A DNA stretch of 64,000 nt, taken from positions 2,728,001 through 2,792,000 of the forward strand of contig CP085629.1 in NCBI GenBank assembly GCA_024704175.1, given 5' to 3'. The translations under genes were made by a program, and so were the position numbers. This stretch comes from Paenibacillus sp. P25 (GTDB taxonomy: Bacteria > Bacillota > Bacilli > Paenibacillales > NBRC-103111). Below are positions 57,694-64,000 of this stretch, piece by piece. Under the pieces are notes generated by a model. That model searched no databases and was not told the origin of the DNA. It was given only the letters and a program-made list of their open reading frames with translations. Positions within the stretch are counted from its first letter, which is position 1. Each line of letters starts with the position of its first letter.

Positions 57694-58488
57694 TTACAAC
57701 CCCAACCGGACATACTGCTCGGGCGGAGCTTCGTTCGCTTCCATCAGCCGCTTGAGAAGCCCGATCATTCTCTGCTCCACCCCCGGGTCGCTAATAGGAT
57801 GGTTCTGGAACGGGTCTTGGACGACATCATACAAGAACGTATCGGCCGTCCGTCACATTGACGTGTCCGCCGTGCAATCCAAAGATCGCGGCCTGGCGTA
57901 CCGGCTTGTCGCGGTCAATCGTATCCTGAAGCACCTTCCCCTGCATGTCCGCCGGAATATCCTCTCCAAAATAATGAAGCAGAGTCGGCGCCAAGTCAAT
58001 AGTCTGCACAAGACTTTGCCTGCGTTCGTTCCGTTTGCCGCTGCGCGGATCCCAAATGAATAGAGGCATATGAGCGATTTCATTGTAAAATGGCATGATG
58101 GTTTGGCCCACCAGTTATGCTCTCCCAGCAGATAGCCGTGATCGGTACTTACGTTCAGCATCGTATCCTTCCACAGGTTTAGCTCGTCCATCGTATCGAG
58201 CACTTTGCCGAGATAATGGTCGCACATGCTGAGCAGGGCCGCGTATTCATACCGGACTGTTAAAATGCTTTCCCGTATACTCGTGAGGATAAAAATCACG
58301 GTATTTTTGCGGTGCAAAGAAAGGCTCGTGCGGATCAAAGGTTTTCGATTTGAAGGAACCACCGGTCCTCCGTGGTTTGCACGGATAAACTCCAAGCCCT
58401 TCCTTGTGCCTCCTCCGTCCTCTCAGTAATGCTGGTGGTCGGTCACCAGGTGGGTGTAGACGCCATGCGTCTTCAAGAGTTCCGGCAT
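57694..58488 (-). pseudogene. Type I sulfatase remnant (N-terminus lost, deletions, stop)
   Basis: Recognisable in order: PELLKTHGVYTHLVTDHQHY (then TGA where TGG for Trp is expected), EPFFAPQKYRDFYPHEYTGK, VRYEYAALLSMCDHYLGKVL, DTMDELNLWKDTM, TDHGYLLGEHNWWAK, MPLFIWDPRSGKRN, TIDLAPTLLHYFGEDIPADM and a proper end. Missing are the first about 130 residues with the CxPSR motif, and segments around 58260 and 58390. At least three frame changes. It ends 45 bp before the FGE gene, so the two once formed a sulfatase-activator pair. Confidence 0.8.
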
Positions 58489-58596
58489 GGAATTCTATAC
58501 TCATTCTCCAATTTTCTAATTTTTCAGACAATTTAATCGCCGGTTATGGTATAATGGAATTGTAACAGAACCAGTAATCACAAAGAGGTGGTTATG

Positions 58597-59011
58597 ATGC
58601 TATTCTCTAACATCCTTGTTGCTTACGACGGTTCCGCTTTATCCAAGAAGGCGCTGGCCAAGGCGGTAGAGCCGCTTAAGGACAGCCCCAATCCAGCTGC
58701 ACGTCTGGAAGTCATTCATATTCATCACGATGTCATGGTCCTGCCTGGAACCGCTTACGCCATCGATACGAACGTAAGCGCCTCGGTGATCGAAGAAGCA
58801 AAAAGCCTGATCCCGGCTTCGGTGAAGGCAAGCTTCACTGTCGGCCAAGGACAGCCGGCCTTCGCCATTCTCCGGCATGCCGCGGAGAGCGGCTCCGACC
58901 TGATTGTCATGGGCGGACCGCGGCCTGGGCGCGATTCGCGAGTTCTTCCTCGGCGGCGTCAGTCACAACGTGGTTCAGCAAGCCAAGATCCCGGTATTTA
59001 TCGTGAAATAA
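58597..59011 (+). CDS. Universal stress protein, UspA family (one frameshift)
   Basis: About 138 residues after repair. ILVAYDGSALSKKALAKAVE at the start and, after a break near 58918-58924, GLGAIREFFLGGVSHNVVQQ and AKIPVFIVK. ATP-binding G-x2-G-x9-G(S/T)-type loop. ATG 58597 has GAGGTGG before it; ATG 58594 is adjacent. Confidence 0.87.
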
Positions 59012-59025
59012 ATAAGCTTTAAACC

Positions 59026-59059
59026 AAAGCATCGGCTTAAAGAGGAGCCGGTGCTTTTT
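59026..59059 (+). terminator. Terminator after the UspA gene
   Basis: 12-bp stem AAAGCATCGGCT/AGCCGGTGCTTT (one G-T pair), 8-nt loop, then TT. Confidence 0.75.
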
Positions 59060-59085
59060 ATCATGGAGCGATCACCTCCCGATGC

Positions 59086-59120
59086 AAAAAAAGCCCTGCG
59101 ACGTTGCCGTTTCGCAGGGC
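59086..59120 (-). terminator. Terminator after the VOC-family gene
   Basis: Minus-strand 9-bp stem GCCCTGCGA/TCGCAGGGC, followed by seven T. Confidence 0.8.
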
Positions 59121-59127
59121 CCTTCCT

Positions 59128-59510
59128 CTATTTCTCGTACAGCTCCAGCGGCGGCCCGTCGGGATCGGAGAAGAAGGTGAACTTCTTCCCCGTCACCCCG
59201 TCGATCCGCACCGGCTCGACCGTAACGCCCTTCGCCTCCAGCTCCCGGACGGCTTCCTCGACCGAATCGACTTCGAAGGCCAAGTGCCGAGCCCTTGAGC
59301 TTCGGGGTAGCTGAGACGCGCCGGCGCATCGGGGAACGAGAACAGCTCGATTTGACGGCCCCCAATCGCAAGATCGAGCTTATAGGAACGCCGCTCCGCC
59401 CGGTATGTCTCCGCAATGACGGAAAGTCCGAGCACCTCCGTGTAAAAGCGCTTGGAACGCTCATAATCGGAGCAAATGATGGCGGCATGATGAATATCGT
59501 TCAGTTTCAT
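59128..59510 (-). CDS. VOC/glyoxalase family protein, YaeR-like (one frameshift)
   Basis: About 127 residues after repair. NDIHHAAIICSDYERSKRFY, TEVLGL, IELFSFPDAPARLSYPEAQG, then RHLAFEVDSVEEAVRELEAK and KFTFFSDPDGPPLELYE. Metal-site His and Glu are in place. The break near 59286-59289 lacks one C. YaeR/SMU1112c-type VOC proteins have no settled substrate. Confidence 0.85.
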
Positions 59511-59529
59511 AAGGATCGTCCCTTCCCGG

Positions 59530-59964
59530 TTAGTAGCTGATCAGCGAGGCCATAAGCGACCCCGAAGCCAGGCTCAAGCACATCGAAAAAATGCCTACAG
59601 ACACATTGCCCTTTGGAATTTCCTGCAGCACCTTAAACGGCGTCAACAGCTCAAACAAATAAAAGACAATGATTTGAAAGGCGATGCCGATCAGGCCCCA
59701 GACGATTAAATCGATCAGGCCGACCGAATGGTATACAGCCGATGCCAGCACGAGCACTTGGCCGATGATTTTGCCGCCCAGATCGTAGGCCGCCGCTTTA
59801 CCTGCCGCCGCTTTGGACGGATCGGATAAGTCCCCGCCGTCCCGGATGAGCCGGAACTCGTTATACGGCGTCGTCAAATTGAAGAATAAAATGCCGAGCC
59901 CCACCAGCGGAACGGTAACCACCAAATAAATTAAAAAATTCAGAATCGAGCTCCACTGCGTCAA
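59530..59964 (-). CDS. DUF350 membrane protein, YjfL type
   Basis: 144 residues, intact. Four helices: ILNFLIYLVVTVPLVGLGIL, IIGQVLVLASAVYHSVGLID, LIVWGLIGIAFQIIVFYLFE, VGIFSMCLSLASGSLMASLI. Start is TTG 59964 with GGGAGG upstream. DUF350 proteins are linked with YjfC-type ATP-grasp enzymes, as here. Confidence 0.85.
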   Translation of the reverse strand: MTQWSSILNFLIYLVVTVPLVGLGILFFNLTTPYNEFRLIRDGGDLSDPSKAAAGKAAAYDLGGKIIGQVLVLASAVYHSVGLIDLIVWGLIGIAFQIIVFYLFELLTPFKVLQEIPKGNVSVGIFSMCLSLASGSLMASLISY

Positions 59965-59998
59965 CTCTATTCAGCCTCCCGCTATGTATTCTCTAACG

Positions 59999-61279
59999 TC
60001 AGCCCAGCGCCGACGGTAAGTAATAGGACAAGTTTCCCGTAATGTGCCCGCCGATACGCGCAATCACCGCCGACGCCTGACCGTCAATCAAAAAGCAGCC
60101 CCACAGCGACCGTCCTTCATAAGGGCCTCGCAGCGTTTCCACTTTCACCTTGGGCGGCTCCGTATATTGCTGGTAAACCATGGGCTGGTCCATATACTCG
60201 TTCTCCCCGCTCCGGTCGATGGCTACCCCGTCCGGGCCGTAAATCGTCACACCGTCGCCTTCGCGCCCCAGGATCGGTTTCACCACGTAGGATGTCCCTC
60301 CGGGAAAGCACGGCTCCATATAGGTCGGCAGCATGTAAGCTTCAATCGTCTCATGCTCCTCCGGGTTGTAGAAGGAACCGGCCTCATGGAGGCTCCAAAT
60401 CAGCGCCTGCAGCGCCTTCGTTTGCGCGGCGAAGCCTGACGGCGGATTGATAATGGCGAGCCTTCGGTCCGCAATGAGCTGCAGTGCATGTTCCCCGGTC
60501 GGGTATCCGTCCGTGTCCCGATCCTCGGCGAGCTTCTCCAGGGCATGAAGCCGGTACAGCACATCAATGGGCCCGGTCGGCCTCGGCCCTTCGCTGTCTT
60601 CCGCCAGCTCCAGCCGGTCGCCGTTGACCCGCGGCGCGGCGAGCGGTGCGAAGACAGCCCCCGGGTACCCCGATTGCGAGAGCAGATAGCGCGTCGTCCC
60701 CGCATCCTCCTCATGCCAATCCAGCGCGCTGAAGACGATGCGGTCCGCCCGGTACCCGGCCTGACGATAGATGTCCAGCATCCGCTGGAAACCGTCCCTT
60801 AGCCGCCGCCTGCAGCCTTCATTCGGGTCCCGCTCCCCGTAGGCCCGGCAAATCCGCCCGTTCACATGGAAAGCCTCGACGATGCCCGTCGGCGTATCGC
60901 TGTTGAATTCGAGCATCTTCCAACCGTCCGCCGTCCGTGCAAAATCGAAGCGGCCGATCAGCGTCGGGACCGTCTCATCCAAGCGCAGCCGGACCGCCCC
61001 GAACGCCGCCTCCGGCAATCCGAGCTCGGCCCACAGCTCCGGACCGCCCTGCTGCACGACCGCGACGGTCTTTGCGTAAATGCGTCCCAGCGCCTCCGCG
61101 GCGCTCCGCATCTCCTGCAGCTCGCCCGCATCCAGCCGGTGCAGGTCCGCCAGCGCGTATTCTTCGCCGTACATGCAGTCCCAAGTAAATATCCCTTCCT
61201 CCCGCAGCGGACCGTATAAGGCCTCTCTGCGGTCCGCATAAGCCAAGCCGCCCGGCGGCTTCAGCTGTTCAATCCCCAT
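59999..61279 (-). CDS. Glutathionylspermidine synthase-like ATP-grasp protein (YjfC/YgiC type)
   Basis: 426 residues, intact. Features: GRFDFARTADGWKMLEFNSD, TPTGIVEAFHVNG, YVVKPILGREGDGVTIYG, YQQYTEPPKVKVETLRGPYE, WGCFLIDGQASAVIARIGGH, ITGNLSYYLPSALG. Family enzymes join an amine to a carboxylate using ATP; those outside enterobacterial Gss have unknown substrates. In the middle of a four-gene minus-strand operon. Confidence 0.85.
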   Translation of the reverse strand: MGIEQLKPPGGLAYADRREALYGPLREEGIFTWDCMYGEEYALADLHRLDAGELQEMRSAAEALGRIYAKTVAVVQQGGPELWAELGLPEAAFGAVRLRLDETVPTLIGRFDFARTADGWKMLEFNSDTPTGIVEAFHVNGRICRAYGERDPNEGCRRRLRDGFQRMLDIYRQAGYRADRIVFSALDWHEEDAGTTRYLLSQSGYPGAVFAPLAAPRVNGDRLELAEDSEGPRPTGPIDVLYRLHALEKLAEDRDTDGYPTGEHALQLIADRRLAIINPPSGFAAQTKALQALIWSLHEAGSFYNPEEHETIEAYMLPTYMEPCFPGGTSYVVKPILGREGDGVTIYGPDGVAIDRSGENEYMDQPMVYQQYTEPPKVKVETLRGPYEGRSLWGCFLIDGQASAVIARIGGHITGNLSYYLPSALG

Positions 61280-61302
61280 ATCACCGTCTCCCTTCCGTTC
61301 CG

Positions 61303-61572
61303 TCAGCTGGAGCTTGAACCGCTGCTTCCAATGCCCCCGTGCGAGCCCTGGCTGATGCCGGAGGAGCTTCCGACCGTGCTTTTGCCGGAGCCGCCGGACG
61401 AGCCTCTATAGTAAGACCCGGAAGAGCCGCCGCCGGAGTTATCGCAGTAGCCGTCGCGGTTTTGATCGACGCAATCGTTCGAGTTCGAGCAGCCGGAGCC
61501 TCCGATCACGAGCGCCGTAGCTACGAAAAGCGATGAAATTCGGCGTGTCCGGCCGTTCTTATGCTGTTCCAA
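61303..61572 (-). CDS. Ser/Gly-rich lipoprotein with EF-hand-like loop
   Basis: 89 residues. Signal peptide with lipobox ending GGSGC; just after it CVDQNRDGYCDNS, a DxNxDGxCD calcium-type loop framed by Cys; the rest is low-complexity Ser/Gly. It lies 23 bp before the ATP-grasp gene. It takes the place of YjfM-type (DUF1190) lipoproteins in similar operons, though I do not see a DUF1190 domain. Confidence 0.65.
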   Translation of the reverse strand: MEQHKNGRTRRISSLFVATALVIGGSGCSNSNDCVDQNRDGYCDNSGGGSSGSYYRGSSGGSGKSTVGSSSGISQGSHGGIGSSGSSSS

Positions 61573-61617
61573 TGCTTATTCACTCCCGTCCTTCTGGTTG
61601 ATCCTTGCACCCCCGGC

Positions 61618-62073
61618 TTACCCTTCGGCCGGCTCGGCATAGAAGACGTAAGTTTCCCGGTCCTCATCGATTTCCGTCGATGTCCGGCTCCATTCCACCC
61701 CGTCCACATACAAATAATTCGCCTGCAGATGCAGCATCGCTTCCAGCGTGTCGGCAAAGCTGTAGGTCGTGACCAGCCGGTAATCGGCCGTCCATGATTT
61801 ATACTCCCGCAGTTCCATCCGGACGCCCCGCGGAAGCCCTTCCTGCGGCTTTCCCCACGGCATTGTCCGTTCATCTTCCGCTTCCTTCACATAAATCACC
61901 CAGCAGTCCGCTTCGACGGCGCAGGACGTTTTCTCGTAGACCCGCCCCTCTTTGACGAAATAATCGCAGGCAAACCGCAGCGCCGCCTCGTCCCGGCCGA
62001 TACGGTCGTAATAATAAAGCAGCGGGAACTCCCGGTCGCCTTCGTTGTATTTGCGGTACTCCAATCGGGCCAC
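61618..62073 (-). CDS. First gene of the YjfL/YjfC-type operon, unknown
   Basis: 151 residues from GTG 62073 (GGAGTGCTGAAG upstream); ATG 62121 is in frame but has no site. VARLEYRKYNEGDREFPLLY, ALRFACDYFVKEGRVYEKTS, CAVEADCWVIYVKEAED, RGVRMELREYKSWTADYRLV, HLQANYLYVDGVEWSRTSTE. Soluble, aromatic-rich; no family recognised. Ends 46 bp before the lipoprotein gene, so probably operonic. Confidence 0.6.
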   Translation of the reverse strand: MARLEYRKYNEGDREFPLLYYYDRIGRDEAALRFACDYFVKEGRVYEKTSCAVEADCWVIYVKEAEDERTMPWGKPQEGLPRGVRMELREYKSWTADYRLVTTYSFADTLEAMLHLQANYLYVDGVEWSRTSTEIDEDRETYVFYAEPAEG

Positions 62074-62321
62074 CTTCAGCACTCCTCTCTTTTTCCGCCG
62101 AACCTGCCGGTCCGGATGCATGCAACCATTTTATACGCGCGGCACGCCAAAAGGATGCGAGGTTTTTCTCCTTATTCTTACAGATCTGGCTCTTTCCCAA
62201 GCAAGCAGGCACCCTCCAACGGGAAGGCCCCCTTGATTTTACCGTATTTTCGGCCGATTTCAATAAGTTTCAAAGGAATGCTTTTCCCCTCCACTGTCAA
62301 AAATTTCCCGCGTTCGCCCAC

Positions 62322-62350
62322 TTGAAATACGAATATTTGTTCGATATTCT
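62322..62350 (+). promoter_or_regulatory. Promoter of uvrX
   Basis: -35 TTGAAA (62322-62327), 17-bp spacer, -10 TATTCT (62345-62350); the first LexA box lies inside the spacer. Confidence 0.5.
62330..62343 (+). promoter_or_regulatory. LexA (SOS) box 1 before uvrX
   Basis: CGAATATTTGTTCG, one change from the Gram-positive LexA consensus CGAAC-N4-GTTCG. Confidence 0.65.
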
Positions 62351-62360
62351 AGATACAATA

Positions 62361-62374
62361 AGAATATATGTTCG
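62361..62374 (+). promoter_or_regulatory. LexA (SOS) box 2 before uvrX
   Basis: AGAATATATGTTCG, same GAAT-N4-GTTC core as box 1, 31 bp (three helical turns) downstream of it. Confidence 0.6.
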
Positions 62375-62400
62375 TATTTTTATGAAGGTGAGGAATCCGT

Positions 62401-62496
62401 ATGTATACATCCGGCAAACGCATTATGATGCTCACGGATTGTGAATCGTTTTATGCCCGCGCGGCTGCACAGGCAGTGAAACGCTATGTCTCGTGA
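62401..62496 (+). pseudogene. Truncated N-terminus of a Y-family polymerase paralogue
   Basis: 31 codons with an excellent ribosome-binding site (GGTGAGG, 7 nt). MYTSGKRIMMLTDCESFYAR mirrors the first 20 residues of UvrX/DinB proteins (metal Asp, SFYA motif), then unrelated residues to a stop that overlaps the next start by 11 nt. Looks like the leftover of a deleted first copy. Confidence 0.5.
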
Positions 62497-63745
62497 GCGT
62501 ACCATTTTTTTGGTTGACGGACAGTCCTTTTATGCCAGTGTAGAGAAAGCCGCGCACCCGGAATACCGCGATAAACCCGTTGCTGTAGGGGGATCCCGCT
62601 AGAAAATCGGGTATCATTCTGGCCGCATGCCCGATTGCCAAAGCGCGAGGCGTTACGACAGCCGAACGGGTCGGCGAGGCGCTGGCCAAATGTCCGGATC
62701 TGGTCGTCATTCGGCCGAGAATGGCAACCTACATTGCCGTATCGCTGCTAATTACAGAGATTTATGAATCATTTACGGATCAAGTGGAACCGTATTCCGT
62801 CGACGAGCAATTCCTCGACGTGACAGGATCGATTCCTTTATTCGGATCCGCAGAAGAAATAGCTCGTCAAATTCAGACGCGAGTGCATCTTTCCACCGGG
62901 GTTTGGTCACGTGTTGGCATCGGGCCAACGAAAATATTAGCCAAAATGGCGACGGACAATTTCGCGAAAAAAGACCGGAGGGAGTATACACTCTCTCTAA
63001 TGATAGAATCGAATCCGATTTGTGGCCTTTGCCGGTTCACCAGATGTTTATGGTTGCGAGCCGCATGTCAGGTCACTTCATGCGCATGGGCATTCACACC
63101 ATTGGCGACATTGCCCGGCTCGATTTAGCTGAATTTAAGCAGCGATTACGTCAGCGGATGGGGCGGCAAAGCGATATACAAGCGGAATATTACTGGCAAA
63201 CAGCGAGAGGGATCGACCCAAGTCCTGTTGTCACGGGCATGAGAAGTCAAATCAAAGTGATAAATAACGGAAGAGCTCTTAAATGGAACCTGTACAGGAC
63301 GATCGAAGATATTGAACCCCTCATGATTGAGCTGGTCATCGAAGTATGCCGCCGGGCGCGAAAGTACGGTTATATGGGGCGCGTCATCGGAGTGGGAGCC
63401 GCTGAAACGGATGGTAACCGGTCCTTTGGTTTTGGCCGGCAAATCACATTGATCCGGCCCACTTATTTAGAACATGAGGTAGGTTCCGCCGTTAAGACGC
63501 TGTTTTTAGAGCATTGGCAGGGTATGCCGCTAACTCATCTGCACATCACCCTCACGGGTTTGTCCAGCGATGAAACTTACCAGTTGGACTTGTTCGAAGA
63601 CCGGGAAAAGCTCATTAGACGCGCCAAAACCGTCGATGCCATTAAAGATCGCTTCGGCCTCACTGCGATTGTTCGGGCGTCATCCTTGCAAAAAACAGCG
63701 CAAGCATTCGAAAGAGCAGTACAGATTGGGGGGCATTGGGCATGA
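62486..63745 (+). CDS. uvrX: UV-damage repair Y-family DNA polymerase UvrX (two frameshifts)
   Basis: About 420 residues after repair. FLVDGQSFYASVEKAAHPEY, SGIILAACPIAKARGVTTAE, YSVDEQFLDVTG with catalytic Asp-Glu, RVGIGPTKILAKMATDNFAK, HTIGDIARLDL helix-hairpin-helix, then little-finger domain ending ERAVQIGGHWA. Breaks: G5 run 62588-62592 and A6 run 62967-62972 (one base short). Its own ATG has a poor ribosome site; it may be reached by coupling from the short upstream ORF. Two LexA boxes show SOS control. The stop overlaps the next start (ATGA). Confidence 0.87.
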
Positions 63746-64000
63746 GCAAATTGGACGGCAATGAAAGATGGAAGTCGAAAATGGTACTCACGGAACATGT
63801 GGAGGGGTACGAGAGGCGTAACGAACCCAAGAATCAGGGGCGGCCCACCGGCGAGGAGCTCACCATGGTCAGAGATTATGTTCTGCTGCCCCTTTTGCTT
63901 ACGATGGTCCAAAAGGGCTGGACGACATAAAGAATTCCACCAACATCTTACGCCGGCCTTTCTTAGCATATATACAGATTCTTATGGATAGAATCACTAA
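63742..64000 (+). CDS. YolD-like companion of uvrX (one frameshift, cut by window edge)
   Basis: Starts ATG 63742, overlapping the uvrX stop. SKLDGNERWKSKMVLTEHVE, GRPTGEELTMVRDYVLLPLL, LTMVQKG; the RW-x-x-M-x-L-x-EH pattern is that of YolD-type proteins paired with Y-family polymerases. A stop at 63928 is avoided if one T is missing near 63919, giving LDDIKNSTNILRRPF to the edge, as homologues continue LDEI. Confidence 0.6.

Overview
The window looks like a chromosome segment of an endospore-forming Firmicute, most likely Paenibacillaceae. The support is the gene order (rbgA-lepB-rplS-trmD-rimM-khpA-rpsP-ffh-ylxM-ftsY-smc-rnc, then fabF-acpP-fabG-fabD-fabH-plsX-fapR-rpmF), sporulation and germination genes (ylbJ, gerA/B/C-type, YjcZ), Gram-positive Shine-Dalgarno sites, and GC-rich codon use in the core. 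No rRNA, tRNA or CRISPR array was seen.

Layout. 1-3.2 kb: a LytS-type sensor kinase (cut by the left edge) behind cstA-ybdD, with a cre-like site before cstA. 3.4-25 kb: a long minus-strand housekeeping block for ribosome assembly, secretion, tRNA modification, SRP, chromosome segregation and fatty-acid/phospholipid synthesis, interrupted between rplS and trmD by a two-component system and a PepSY-type membrane protein. 25-30 kb: ylbM(tmcAL), ylbL, ylbJ, coaD and rsmD. 30-41 kb: an AT-rich accessory region. Its first part is bounded by two copies of a 44-bp hairpin repeat and holds a decayed ATP-dependent DNA ligase, a lipoprotein, a secreted metzincin-like protease with a companion, an FN3 protein, phage remnants (DUF1906 lysin-like, tail tube, integrase C-terminus). 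It is followed by an orphan RiPP-like 51-residue peptide, a cyclophilin, several immunity-like genes and a second signal peptidase. 41-45 kb: a germinant-receptor locus with gerB facing gerA-gerC. 45.6-48.5 kb: a lectin/glycosidase-like protein and a YHYH protein. 49-64 kb: kimA under a c-di-AMP riboswitch, stress and envelope genes, a formylglycine-generating enzyme beside a ruined sulfatase, a YjfL/YjfC-type operon, and a LexA-controlled uvrX DNA polymerase.

The most important technical observation is that about 40 genes carry single-base frameshifts. They include genes needed for growth (ffh, smc, trmD, rimM, fabD, fabH, plsX), and most are one base missing from a short homopolymer. This is far more likely to be uncorrected sequencing error than biology, so I annotate these as full-length CDS with the break position stated. 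Only genes with deletions or missing ends (ligase, sulfatase, integrases, HAD protein, DUF1906 protein) are called pseudogenes.
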